This document shows, piece by piece, positions 1 through 8,117 of a stretch of 64,000 nucleotides of DNA. Both the position numbers and the translations under genes were made by a program. The notes under the pieces were generated by a model. That model did not search any database, was not told where the DNA came from, and saw only the letters and a program-made list of their open reading frames with translations. This stretch comes from Bog-473 sp963704355 (lineage in GTDB: Bacteria > Actinomycetota > Acidimicrobiia > Acidimicrobiales > RAAP-2), in the NCBI GenBank assembly GCA_963704355.1, contig OY969891.1:558001-622000 (forward strand), in the 5' to 3' direction. Positions within the stretch are counted from its first letter, which is position 1. The number at the start of each line of letters is the position of its first letter.

Positions 1-279
1 GTGCCCGACGTGGTCGGGGCAGCCGTCACCGAGGCCCTGGACGTGCCGACGATCGGTATCGGGGCCGGGCCCTCCTGCGACGGACAGGTGTTGGTGTTCC
101 ACGACCTGCTCGGGTTGGGGTCGGGAACCCCGCCCAAGTTCGTGCGGCGGTACGCCGAGGTGGGGCGAATCGCCACCGAGGCGATCGCGGCCTTCGCCGA
201 GGATGTCCGCAGCGGGCGGTTCCCGAGCGATGCCGAGACCTACCACGGCCCGGAGGGCCTGGGGGACGCCCTGGCCTGA
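1..279 (+). CDS. panB: PanB, 3-methyl-2-oxobutanoate hydroxymethyltransferase (3' fragment)
   Basis: This is the C-terminal part of ketopantoate hydroxymethyltransferase, which transfers a hydroxymethyl group from methylene-tetrahydrofolate to 2-oxoisovalerate in pantothenate and CoA synthesis in the cytoplasm. The run TIGIGAGP followed by DGQVLVFHDLLG is the family signature near the C-terminal end of the TIM barrel. Only 92 residues are visible against a usual length of about 260-280, so the gene is cut by the left window edge and the GTG at base 1 is an internal codon. It reads toward rpsF, from which it is separated by about 90 bases. Identity is seen directly from the motif; no alternative family fits. 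Confidence 0.93.
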   Translation: MPDVVGAAVTEALDVPTIGIGAGPSCDGQVLVFHDLLGLGSGTPPKFVRRYAEVGRIATEAIAAFAEDVRSGRFPSDAETYHGPEGLGDALA

Positions 280-312
280 GCCGGGCTACCATGGTCGTCC
301 GCAAGAGACCCT

Positions 313-347
313 GCTCCTGACCGTCAGGAGCCCGGGGTGACACCCGG
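313..347 (+). promoter_or_regulatory. Two hairpins in the rpsF leader (candidate S6:S18 autoregulatory element or panB terminator)
   Basis: Bases 313-320 and 324-331 form a perfect 8-bp stem closed by the 3-base loop CCG. A second 5-bp stem pairs 332-336 with 343-347 directly before the rpsF ribosome site. Many bacteria repress the rpsF operon through S6:S18 binding to a leader structure that presents a CCG element, so the position and loop are suggestive. No T-run follows, which argues against a classical intrinsic terminator for panB. The structure is seen in the sequence; the regulatory role is inference. Confidence 0.4.
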
Positions 348-369
348 TCCAGAGGGAGGTACGCCGCAC

Positions 370-696
370 ATGCGGCCTTACGAAGTCATGGCCATCTTCG
401 AGGCCACCACCGAACCGAGCGTGATCCAGGGTGTCCTCGACCGTGCGCTCGAGGTCATTCGTACCACGGGAGGCAACCCAGGTGCGATCGACCGCTGGGG
501 GAAGCGCACCTTCGCCTACGAGGTGAACCACAAGCGCGAGGGTTACTACGTCGTGGTTGAGTTCACGGCCGAGCCAGAGACAGTGGCCGCGCTCGATCGC
601 ATGCTCGGCCTGGCCGACGAGGTCGTGCGCCACAAGGTGATCCGCCTGCCCGAGGGAGCGCGCGCCGCCGCGGCTTCCGAAGCAGCGGCGAGCTGA
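370..696 (+). CDS. rpsF: 30S ribosomal protein S6
   Basis: S6 binds S18 on the platform of the 30S subunit. The protein begins MRPYEVMAIFE, the standard S6 start, and keeps the WGKRTFAYEVNHKREGYY core. It is 108 residues long with a short Ala-rich tail, which fits the family. The ATG at 370 was chosen over an in-frame start 33 bases upstream because GGGAGGT lies 9 bases before it and because S6 homologues begin at this Met. It is the first gene of the rpsF-ssb-rpsR-rplI-dnaB cluster and sits under the leader hairpins described separately. Confidence 0.97.
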   Translation: MRPYEVMAIFEATTEPSVIQGVLDRALEVIRTTGGNPGAIDRWGKRTFAYEVNHKREGYYVVVEFTAEPETVAALDRMLGLADEVVRHKVIRLPEGARAAAASEAAAS

Positions 697-715
697 CGGC
701 AGGAGAGGAGCAGAG

Positions 716-1198
716 ATGGCGACAGACAACAGCGTGACGCTCGTGGGCAACGTGACCCGTGACCCCGAGCTCCGATTCACCAACACCGGCCAGGCAAACG
801 TGACGTTCGGGTTGGCCGTCAACCGGCGCTGGCAGAACCGCCAGACCCAGGAGTGGGAGGAAGCGACCTCTTTCTTCGACGTCGTCTGCTGGCGCGAGAT
901 GGCAGAGAACGTGAGTGAGACGATCACACGGGGCGCGCGGGTGATGGTCGCCGGTCGGCTCGAGCAGCGCAGCTGGGAAACCCAGGAGGGCGAGCGGCGA
1001 TCGAAGGTCGAGGTCGTGGCGGACGAGATCGGGCCGTCGCTGCGGTGGGCCACCGCGCAGATCGTGAAGAACGAACGCCGCGGCGGCGGGGACTCGGGCC
1101 GCGGTGGTGGAGGAGGCGGCGGGCGGGCGCCGGCGCCGGCGCCACAGCCGGCCGCCGAGACCGGTGGCGGCTACGGATTCGACGAGGAGCCCTTCTGA
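716..1198 (+). CDS. ssb: Single-stranded DNA-binding protein SSB
   Basis: SSB coats single-stranded DNA and recruits replication and repair partners. Residues 1-105 form the OB fold (VTLVGNVTRDPELRFT at the start, then the SFFDVVCWREMAENV strand region). A Gly-rich flexible linker follows, and the last residues DEEPF are the acidic, Phe-ending tip that binds partner proteins. At 160 residues it has the usual actinobacterial length. AGGAGAGGAG precedes the ATG. The stop codon overlaps the rpsR start in TGATG, so translation of rpsR is probably coupled to this gene. Confidence 0.96.
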   Translation: MATDNSVTLVGNVTRDPELRFTNTGQANVTFGLAVNRRWQNRQTQEWEEATSFFDVVCWREMAENVSETITRGARVMVAGRLEQRSWETQEGERRSKVEVVADEIGPSLRWATAQIVKNERRGGGDSGRGGGGGGGRAPAPAPQPAAETGGGYGFDEEPF

Positions 1199-1692
1199 TG
1201 GCACGCAACAATCAACGAAGCGGGTCGGCGGCTCGCCGTGCGCCGAAGGACCTGGGCCGGCGAGTCAAGAAGAAGCCGTGCGCGCTCTGCCGCGACAAGG
1301 TCGAGTGGGTGGACTACAAGGACGTTCCCATGCTGCGCAAGTACATGAGCGACCGCGGCAAGATCCGTTCGCGCCGGGTGACAGGGAACTGTGCGCAGCA
1401 CCAGCGGGCCCTGGCGATGGCGATCAAGACGGCGCGGGAGCTTGTGCTGTTGCCCTACACGCAGCGCACGGTGACTGAGCGTCCGGGCGGTCGCCGGGAT
1501 CGTGGCGACCGCGACCGTGACCGCGGGCTGAGCGAGCCGACGCCCGCACCACCGTCGGTGTCGGTGGAGGTCATCGATGACACCGACGCCCAGGGCGACC
1601 CGGAGACGGAGGCTGCGGTGGTCGAAGAGGCGTCCGAGCTCGTCGAGGAACTCGTCGAGGAGGCCGCGACGGGCGGCGGAGACGATTCATGA
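1198..1692 (+). CDS. rpsR: 30S ribosomal protein S18 with a long acidic C-terminal extension
   Basis: S18 pairs with S6 on the 30S platform. Residues 1-95 hold the full family core, including CALC and CAQH, the metal-binding cysteine form of S18, and RKYMSDRGKIRSRRVTGN. The Met at 1198 was chosen because it starts MARNNQRSG directly after ssb; longer in-frame starts lie inside ssb. The total length is 164 residues, about twice the usual 75-90. The surplus is an Arg/Asp-rich stretch (RRDRGDRDRDRG) and then a Glu/Val-rich acidic tail. The tail reads through to an overlap with rplI, so it is not an obvious frame error. Its function is unknown. Confidence 0.93.
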   Translation: MARNNQRSGSAARRAPKDLGRRVKKKPCALCRDKVEWVDYKDVPMLRKYMSDRGKIRSRRVTGNCAQHQRALAMAIKTARELVLLPYTQRTVTERPGGRRDRGDRDRDRGLSEPTPAPPSVSVEVIDDTDAQGDPETEAAVVEEASELVEELVEEAATGGGDDS

Positions 1693-2138
1693 AGGTCCTG
1701 CTGCGTGATGACGTCGCCGGCGTGGGGCGTCGGGGCGACATCGTGAAAGTGGCCGGCGGGTTCGCACGGAACTACCTGCTCCCCGAGGGACGCGCCATCG
1801 TGGCGACCGAGGGGGTCACCGGGCAGGCCGAGCAGATGCGCCGCGGTCGCGACCTGCGCGAGGCGCAGGACCGCAGTGCGGCGGAGGCGCAGGTGGCGCT
1901 GCTGCAGAGCGCGGTGATCCCGGTCAGTGCGCGGGCGGCCGGCGGTGGCAGGCTGTTCGGCTCCATCGGCCCAGCCGACGTGGTCGACGCGATCCGGGCG
2001 GCCAGGGGCGTCGAGGTCGACCGCAAGCACGTGCTCTTGCCCGAGCAGATCAAGGAGACGGGCACGTACGAGGTCACCATCGAGCTGTTCCCAGAGGTCT
2101 CGACCGTCGTCACGGTAGAGGTGAAGCCCGCCGGTTAA
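1689..2138 (+). CDS. rplI: 50S ribosomal protein L9
   Basis: L9 binds 23S rRNA near the L1 stalk and helps reading-frame maintenance. The N-terminal domain begins MKVLLRDDVAGVGRRGDIVKVAGGFARNYLLP, a textbook L9 start, and a central helix connects to the C-terminal domain. The 149 residues match full-length L9. Its ATG overlaps the rpsR stop by four bases (ATGA), which implies translational coupling. It is followed by a gap of 187 bases before dnaB that holds DnaA-box-like sites. Confidence 0.96.
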   Translation: MKVLLRDDVAGVGRRGDIVKVAGGFARNYLLPEGRAIVATEGVTGQAEQMRRGRDLREAQDRSAAEAQVALLQSAVIPVSARAAGGGRLFGSIGPADVVDAIRAARGVEVDRKHVLLPEQIKETGTYEVTIELFPEVSTVVTVEVKPAG

Positions 2139-2159
2139 GTCTGGCGGCGGGCCGGGGCG

Positions 2160-2274
2160 GTATCCACAGCCCCTGTGACGACCGCAAGGCATCATGCTGC
2201 GGTGCAGTTAGCGCGGAAGATCGCGATCAGCAGCGTTCCACAGGTGCAGACCGTTCGTTCACGGGTTATCCACA
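2160..2274 (+). promoter_or_regulatory. DnaA-box-like sites upstream of dnaB
   Basis: A perfect consensus DnaA box, TTATCCACA, lies at 2266-2274, about 50 bases before dnaB. A one-mismatch site GTATCCACA is at 2160-2168 and a weaker CGTTCCACA at 2234-2242, all in the same orientation in the rplI-dnaB gap. DnaA is known to act as a transcription factor at such boxes in other bacteria. Here the boxes could tune dnaB expression. The gap is too short and not AT-rich enough to look like an origin by itself. The boxes are seen; function is inferred. Confidence 0.5.
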
Positions 2275-2325
2275 CGAATTCGGGCCTTACCGTCCCCAGC
2301 GCCCGAAGGTCAGAGTAGGGGGGCC

Positions 2326-3717
2326 GTGGTCCAAGCCTTCGAAGACACCCGTCCCCGGCCGCTCCGGGCGGCCCCAGCCGCCGCCCCGAGTGGGGCACGG
2401 GTGCCGCCTCATGACATCGAAGCGGAGGAGTCGCTGTTGGGAGCGATGCTGCTCTCGAACGATGCCGCATCGGTTGGGATCGAGAAGTGCTCGGCCGCCG
2501 ACTTCTACAAGCCGGCGCACGGGCACATCTTCGCTGCCATCCAGGCGCTCATGGAGCGGGGCGAGGCCATCGACGCGGTGACGGTGACCGACGAGCTCAA
2601 GCGCTCGGGGCTGCTGGAGCAGGTGGGGGACCCCTCCATCTTCATCTCGCTGCAGGCCAACACGCCGTCGATCGCGAACGCCCGGCACTACGCCGCCATA
2701 GTCGAGGAGCACGCCTTGCTGCGCAAGCTCATCGGCGTGGCCGGCGAGATCGCCGACATCGGCTACTCGGTCCCCGAGGACGTGAAGGCCGCGGTCGACG
2801 TGGCCGAGCAGCTGGTGTTCGACGTCGGCGAGCGGCGGACGGCGGACACGATGCGGCCGCTGCACGAGCTGCTGGGTGCGGGGCTGGACCGGATAGAAGA
2901 GCTGGGCCAGCGGGGCTCGCACATCACGGGTGTGGCGACGGGGTACCACGAGCTCGACAAGATCCTGCTCGGCTTCCAGCCTTCGTCGTTGAACATCGTC
3001 GGCGCCCGCCCCGGCATGGGCAAAACGAGCTTCGCCCTGGGGGTGTTGGCCAACGTCGGGTTGTCAGTTCAGCGGCCGGCGTTGCTGTTCTCTTTGGAGA
3101 TGGGACATCTGGAGTTGACCCAGCGCCTGTTGGCGTCCGAGGCGGAAGTGAACGGCCAGTCGTTGCAGACCGGCCGCATCCGCACCCAGGACTGGAGCAA
3201 GATCGGCATGGCCGTGACGCGGTTGTCGAGCGCCCCGATCTTCATCGACGACAACCCGAACGTGACGGTGATGGACATCCGGGCCCGCGCCCGGCGGCTG
3301 AAGAAGTCGGAGGGGGACCTGGGGCTCGTCGTCGTCGACTATCTGCAGCTGATGACGGGGCGGGGGCGGGCCGAGAACCGGCAGACGGAGGTGGCCGAGA
3401 TCAGCCGTGGTCTGAAGATCCTGGCTCGCGAGCTGGAAGTACCCGTGGTGGCGTTGTCGCAGCTCTCACGGAACCTCGAGTCCCGGCAGGACAAGACACC
3501 CCAGCTGTCGGACCTGCGGGAGTCCGGGTCGTTGGAGCAGGACGCGGATGTGGTGCTGTTCATCTACCGGGAGTCCGAATACAACGACGAAGTGCCGATC
3601 GACCGAGCCGACGACGCGTTGATCGAAGTGGCCAAGCACCGGAACGGGCCCACGGGGAAGGCGAACCTGCTGTTCTTGAAGCAGTACGCGCGCTTCGAGA
3701 ACCACCGGGGCGTGTAG
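2326..3717 (+). CDS. dnaB: Replicative DNA helicase DnaB
   Basis: DnaB is the hexameric 5'-3' helicase of the replication fork. The N-terminal domain (about residues 25-130, starting PPHDIEAEESLLGAML) binds primase. The RecA-like C-terminal domain has Walker A GARPGMGKTS at about 226-235, Walker B LVVVDYLQLM near 335, and the LSQLSR and DLRESG motifs. The 463-residue length is normal, so there is no intein of the kind found in some actinobacterial DnaB proteins. The GTG at 2326 is preceded by a G-rich ribosome site. The C-terminus stops soon after RFENHRG, slightly shorter than many homologues. Confidence 0.96.
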   Translation: MVQAFEDTRPRPLRAAPAAAPSGARVPPHDIEAEESLLGAMLLSNDAASVGIEKCSAADFYKPAHGHIFAAIQALMERGEAIDAVTVTDELKRSGLLEQVGDPSIFISLQANTPSIANARHYAAIVEEHALLRKLIGVAGEIADIGYSVPEDVKAAVDVAEQLVFDVGERRTADTMRPLHELLGAGLDRIEELGQRGSHITGVATGYHELDKILLGFQPSSLNIVGARPGMGKTSFALGVLANVGLSVQRPALLFSLEMGHLELTQRLLASEAEVNGQSLQTGRIRTQDWSKIGMAVTRLSSAPIFIDDNPNVTVMDIRARARRLKKSEGDLGLVVVDYLQLMTGRGRAENRQTEVAEISRGLKILARELEVPVVALSQLSRNLESRQDKTPQLSDLRESGSLEQDADVVLFIYRESEYNDEVPIDRADDALIEVAKHRNGPTGKANLLFLKQYARFENHRGV

Positions 3718-3766
3718 GGGGCGGGGTCCCACCCGGCTCGGTTTGTCGACCGCTGCGCTTTTGATC

Positions 3767-3783
3767 CGCCCGAACAGCGGGCG
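3767..3783. terminator. Hairpin between convergent dnaB and the frameshifted secreted-protein gene
   Basis: CGCCCG (3767-3772) and CGGGCG (3778-3783) form a perfect 6-bp GC stem around the loop AACAG, located between the stop codons of two convergent genes. A clear T-run is missing on either strand, so a bidirectional or factor-assisted terminator is only a suggestion. Confidence 0.3.
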
Positions 3784-3785
3784 CG

Positions 3786-6341
3786 TCAGGTGCCTGACTG
3801 GGTGTAACTGAACCGGTCCGAGGTCTTGACGGGGGCGCCACTCTGGGTGGTTTGGTAACTGAACCAGTAGGCGAGCTTGGCTCCCGGCTGCAGCTGGTCG
3901 ACCTCGTGGGTCCAGGACCCACCCGATTGGTCCATCCGGAAGTCCTGCTGATCGGACGACCCGGTTACGAGGTAGTGGAGATCCACGAAGCTCATGGCCG
4001 ACGACGGGGTGAACTTCACCAGCGCCCGGGAGTTCCCGGTCGCCGTGATCGACTGTTGGAACGGTCCAGTCGGCTTGGTTGTGGTGGTCGTCGACAGGGG
4101 GCTGAGGGGGACCGTGGTCGTCGTTCCGGGCTTAAGCGGAGTGAGCGGCACCGTTGTGGTCGTCGTGGTGGTCGCTCCCGGGGTGAGGGGCGTCAGTGGG
4201 AGGCCCGGTGTCACGGTCGCCGTGAGCGCAGACGGGTGACCCTGGACCAGGTGACCGGTCCCCACGGCATAGACGTTCGCCGTCACCGTGAAGCGGTAGC
4301 CCTTCCCGTTGTCGAGCTTGGAGACCTCCACCGTGTCGACCGACCCTGCCTTGTCCTTCACGTTCGAGCCGTTGACGGGAGTCGGTGTGAGGGACTTCTC
4401 CGCGATCCCGTCGATGTAGGGGGAGATGGTGAACGACACGATGGTGGCGCCGTGCGAGTCCGGGACGGTCCAGTGGACGGTGGCGCTACTGTCGCCGGCA
4501 GTGGCCGAGACGTTGGCCGGTGCATCTTGCAATCTCGTGGCGACGGGTGAACCCGACGTCTGCGTGATGTCGACGGTCGGGCTCGAAACGGTGCCGGCGT
4601 TGGCGAGCAGCTTCCAACGGGCGCTGAGGACGCAGGTGAGCTGGTACGAGCTGTTGGCCGGGAAGTTGGCGTCCTTGGCGAATTTGGCCAGGTCCAGCGA
4701 CGGGTTGTCGGTCGTCACCGTCTTCGAGATCGTCCCACCTGGACCGTCGCTGCCGGTCCAGGTGGTCGCCAGATCGGTGACGCCGCCCCACTGCCAGTTT
4801 GCGGTTGGGGGCGCATCCCAGCCGGCTGAGTTGCAGGTCGCGGTGTTGCCGTTCACTGCGACCCCGGGCTGCGCCTTCGGCACGGGCACTTGGATGTTGG
4901 GGTCCGGGATGTTGTCTGCAACCCATGCGTCGAACCTGTCGCTCTGATGCGGCGCCGCAGTCGTGTTGGCGGTACAGAGCTTGGGCACGCCCGTCGTCGT
5001 CACGCATTGGGCCGTCGTTGGGACGTGCAGGACGGGCCAGAGGCCGAGCTCGGCGTCGGGCGGGGACACGGTTTTGGAGTCCGTCGCGGCTGGACAGGAG
5101 TGGGTGGCCGCATAGCAGCTCTCCCACTTGGTCACGACTGAGAACGTGATTGGATTCAGGAAGGCGGGATAGTCACCTCCGACCGCCGTGTTGATGAGAG
5201 CAGGGTACGTACCAGCGTCACTGTTGTATGCGTAATCACCGTCGGTGTCGTAGTACGGCGAAAAGTAGGCATACCCGAACTTCGTATTCACATTCCCGGG
5301 GAAAGAACCAGATTTGAAGGTCCAGTCGATTTTGTAGAAGGGATCGGAAATGGTGCCCGGGTCGTTTGCGGTCTCCGTACCGACCACATGGTTGTCGATC
5401 CAGTCCTGGCCACAGGCAAGCGGCGACGACCCGTCGTTTGATGGCAGGACCTCGACGAAGCAGCGCAAGGTCAGCGTCGGCTTCGTGTAGCTATACGGAT
5501 ATGTACGCCCTCCGTTGCCGAGCACGGTCATCTGCTGCCCATCTGCTGACGTGGTCGGCAGCTTGACCGAATCGGAGGACTGTCCGGGGATCCAGTAGAA
5601 GGACCCGTTATGGAGCACGAACTGGTCTTTCGCTTGTTCGAGATAGCAGAAGAAGTTGTTCCCGTAGTGCGGGAATTTGTCGATGATGCAAGTGCCGTAC
5701 GCGGTTTTCGCCAGGGTTGAGAGGGACTGCCAGTCGGCGAGGGTGGCGGGTTGCCAGCCGGAGAGGCCGTCGTACGTGGTGGTCGCGTTGGTGCTTGACC
5801 ATGTGCCCTTGTTCATCGAAGTGACCGCGGCGGGATCGTGTGCCCACAAGATGGCGGGATAGTTCCCGGGCTGGTTCGAGGCGGTCGAGGGGATCTCCAA
5901 CACCGTCGCTTCGTCCGTGTACGGACGGCCCGCGAGCGCCCATTCGGCGACGAGGTCGTCATGGACCGTCTGCGTGTACTGCTTCATGCTGTCGCAGGTG
6001 ACCGCGGCGTCAGTGTTCGTGTCTTCCCCCTCGGCGAGGACACACGTGGCCGCCCCCTCGTCGGCAGCAATGACCGTCCCCGACTTGATGAGGTCCTGGG
6101 TGGCGTCGAAGTAGCCTGCTTCCTGGATCAGGCTAAGACCTTCGATTTCGATGCTCTGGTAGTACTCGACGAGGTTCGTGATCTCGTCGTAGTACGTGGT
6201 GTCGTCGAGGAATTTCAGATGGTTGCTGCCGGGTTGGTTGCTGAGCGTCCTGTAGCTGTCGATGGCGCTATGGGAGCACTGGTCGATGATGCCCGACCCC
6301 GAGCCGCTCTGCGGTTGCATCAGCGCGAGATGGATGGCCAA
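3786..6341 (-). CDS. C-terminal part of a frameshifted large secreted protein (FN3 and CBM56-like domains)
   Basis: This open frame is the downstream part of a gene that begins at 7038; the TTG at 6341 is not a credible start. Reading upstream in this frame gives FRQFAHQVLGNSTTATEG, which joins smoothly to VQDQ of the other frame if one base is removed from the AAA run at 6409-6411. The first 600 residues are a large unrecognised extracellular region. A fibronectin type III-like domain follows, then Thr/Pro linkers (TTTTTTVPLTPL), and a final beta-sandwich with DLHYLVTGSSDQQDFRMD and WTHEVDQLQPGAKLAYWFSY. That last domain resembles CBM56, a beta-1,3-glucan-binding family. The role is probably surface or secreted glycan binding; no catalytic motif was recognised. 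Confidence 0.6.
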   Translation of the reverse strand: MAIHLALMQPQSGSGSGIIDQCSHSAIDSYRTLSNQPGSNHLKFLDDTTYYDEITNLVEYYQSIEIEGLSLIQEAGYFDATQDLIKSGTVIAADEGAATCVLAEGEDTNTDAAVTCDSMKQYTQTVHDDLVAEWALAGRPYTDEATVLEIPSTASNQPGNYPAILWAHDPAAVTSMNKGTWSSTNATTTYDGLSGWQPATLADWQSLSTLAKTAYGTCIIDKFPHYGNNFFCYLEQAKDQFVLHNGSFYWIPGQSSDSVKLPTTSADGQQMTVLGNGGRTYPYSYTKPTLTLRCFVEVLPSNDGSSPLACGQDWIDNHVVGTETANDPGTISDPFYKIDWTFKSGSFPGNVNTKFGYAYFSPYYDTDGDYAYNSDAGTYPALINTAVGGDYPAFLNPITFSVVTKWESCYAATHSCPAATDSKTVSPPDAELGLWPVLHVPTTAQCVTTTGVPKLCTANTTAAPHQSDRFDAWVADNIPDPNIQVPVPKAQPGVAVNGNTATCNSAGWDAPPTANWQWGGVTDLATTWTGSDGPGGTISKTVTTDNPSLDLAKFAKDANFPANSSYQLTCVLSARWKLLANAGTVSSPTVDITQTSGSPVATRLQDAPANVSATAGDSSATVHWTVPDSHGATIVSFTISPYIDGIAEKSLTPTPVNGSNVKDKAGSVDTVEVSKLDNGKGYRFTVTANVYAVGTGHLVQGHPSALTATVTPGLPLTPLTPGATTTTTTTVPLTPLKPGTTTTVPLSPLSTTTTTKPTGPFQQSITATGNSRALVKFTPSSAMSFVDLHYLVTGSSDQQDFRMDQSGGSWTHEVDQLQPGAKLAYWFSYQTTQSGAPVKTSDRFSYTQSGT

Positions 6342-6378
6342 GATGTCCTGACTCAGTCCCTCCGTTGCCGTCGTCGAG

Positions 6379-7038
6379 TTACCGAGGACCTGATGGGCGA
6401 ACTGCCTGAAATTGGTCCTGGACCGTCTTTGCGGCCTGATTCACGTTGACTCCGGATCCGGGCCGCGCAGCCTTGGCCAGGTATTCGCTGGCACGCAGCA
6501 CGTCCCCATACTTGGATTCTGCGGAATCGATGGTCGCGACGTCGTTGGTCAGCCCGTTCTGCAGGATGCTGCAGGTGCTGCTAGTGAGCTGCTGCTTGAG
6601 CTGGTCGAGCTGGCTCTGGATTCCGTTCAGCTGAGATTGAATCGCATCGAGCTGCTTGGACATCGAGTTGAGCTTGTCCATCAGGTCCTGCGTCGTCGGA
6701 CCGGACTCACCGCCCAAGAAGTAGGAGAGGAGCGGTCCCACGATGGCGCCGAGGAAGCCGAGGCCATACGCCGCACTGCTCAATCCCTTGGCAAGACTGG
6801 GCCAGGTCGTCTTGAAGTTGGTGCTGAATAATTGCGCGGCGGAGCTCAGCGCCTGGGTCGTTCCGGCGACATAGATCTGGTCGGAGTGAGACTTGTTCCC
6901 GGGATAGTCCTGGTGCGAGGTCTGGGCCGCGGCCGCCGGTTTCGCGGTCGTTGCCGAGGAGAGGGTTAGGACCGAAAGCGTCAAAACGAGGCTGAGCGCG
7001 CAAACGAGAGTCCTATTGCACCAACGCCCGCTCCTCAC
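6379..7038 (-). CDS. N-terminal part of the same frameshifted secreted protein (signal peptide, coiled coil)
   Basis: Starting at GTG 7038, with a G-rich ribosome site just upstream, the protein has a clear Sec signal peptide (basic RSGRWCNR, a hydrophobic run of Leu/Val/Ser, cleavage near KPAAAAQ). It then has a hydrophobic Ala/Gly segment and a heptad-type coiled coil (MDKLNSMSKQLDAIQSQLNG and onward). The frame ends soon after NQAAKTVQDQF at an out-of-frame stop. One base removed from the AAA run at 6409-6411 restores a single frame of about 1,080 codons together with 3786-6341. It is either a one-base sequencing error or a genuine pseudogene; the intact codon pattern downstream favours a recent event or an error. 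Confidence 0.6.
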   Translation of the reverse strand: MRSGRWCNRTLVCALSLVLTLSVLTLSSATTAKPAAAAQTSHQDYPGNKSHSDQIYVAGTTQALSSAAQLFSTNFKTTWPSLAKGLSSAAYGLGFLGAIVGPLLSYFLGGESGPTTQDLMDKLNSMSKQLDAIQSQLNGIQSQLDQLKQQLTSSTCSILQNGLTNDVATIDSAESKYGDVLRASEYLAKAARPGSGVNVNQAAKTVQDQFQAVRPSGPR

Positions 7039-7244
7039 GCCTTACCCCCTGATCCTGTGACCTGGGCGGACCGCTCTATCCGCTCCAAAACCGAGGGCGA
7101 CGGTAGCACTCCTTACCTTGGATTCTCCTGCAGGGCGACGTGGCCCACGTCGGGGGCCAGCCCCCCTTCCGATCGGGCGCGGCGGACTTGCATCCACTGA
7201 GAGGCGGACGAGGCGGACTCCCATTGGAGCGAGGGTTTGCGGGT

Positions 7245-8048
7245 TTATTCCTGTTGCGATGGCAAGGTCGGGAGAACGAAACGCTCGACCGCTTGGGCGA
7301 AGCCCTCCTCTTCGTTCGACGTCGTGATTTTGTCCGCTGCTCGCTTCGCCTCGGGATCGGCGTTGCCCATCGCGATGCTGAGACCGGAGTGGTTGAACAT
7401 GAGGATGTCATTCGGCTGGTCACCGATGGTTGCGATCTGGGCCGGCTCCAGGTCGTAGTGCTGGGCGAGGTACTGGGCGACGAACCCCTTGTTTGCCTGG
7501 GGGTGAGTCACGTCGAGGTAATAGGGCTGCGAGAGGGCCGCCGTGACGCGGTGGCCGAACTGGTCATGGGCTGCTGCTACGGCCCGCTCCATGGCATCGT
7601 GGTCGTCGCTGACGCCGACGATCTTGATGACATTGTCGGTGAGTCCGTGGAGCCCGTCTTGCATCACCTCGGGTTGGAACTTCACTGTCCACGCTTCCCG
7701 ATCGACGTGAGCGCCTTTGGGGTCGGGCACGTACCAGGCGGAGCCGCGGTAGATCCAGACGTCGAGCTGGAACGACCCCATCAGCTCGGCCATGGGGACG
7801 ACGATCTCTTCGGGGATCACCTGCTGCTCGAGGACATGCAGGTCCCTGTCTACGATGAGTCCACCGTTGAACGCCGCAATGGGCGTACGCAGATTGAGCG
7901 GATCGATAAGCATCTCCATGCCCTTTGGCGGACGGCCGCTGGTGATGGCGAAGAGGATGCCGGCGTCGTGGAGATGGTGCACGGCCGTGACTGTGTCATC
8001 GGTGAGCACCTTGTCTTGGGTGACGAGGGTGCCGTCGACGTCCGCCAA
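7245..8048 (-). CDS. Cof-type HAD-superfamily hydrolase
   Basis: This is a haloacid dehalogenase-fold phosphatase of the Cof/YidA type, probably acting on a phosphorylated sugar or cofactor. The nucleophile motif is DVDGT, motif II TSGRP follows, and GDQPNDILMF near the C-terminus is the metal-binding motif. Between them lies the C2-type cap. At 267 residues it is near family length. The start is uncertain: the normal first strand (IRLFLADVDGT) lies just upstream of the TTG at 8048. No ATG or GTG exists between it and the in-frame stop of the upstream gene at 8118-8120. Either TTG is used or an ATC at 8058-8060 is the start. It is the last gene of the Mau-like operon, possibly by read-through. 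Confidence 0.82.
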   Translation of the reverse strand: MADVDGTLVTQDKVLTDDTVTAVHHLHDAGILFAITSGRPPKGMEMLIDPLNLRTPIAAFNGGLIVDRDLHVLEQQVIPEEIVVPMAELMGSFQLDVWIYRGSAWYVPDPKGAHVDREAWTVKFQPEVMQDGLHGLTDNVIKIVGVSDDHDAMERAVAAAHDQFGHRVTAALSQPYYLDVTHPQANKGFVAQYLAQHYDLEPAQIATIGDQPNDILMFNHSGLSIAMGNADPEAKRAADKITTSNEEEGFAQAVERFVLPTLPSQQE

Positions 8049-8117
8049 GAACAGCCGGATTGGTTTCGGGGGCGACGTCCCGGTTTCGGGCGTGGGTAGC
8101 GCGTCGATTGCTCGATG

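Noticed and set aside
2326..3717. Intein in DnaB
   Set aside because: The length and continuous motifs show an uninterrupted helicase.
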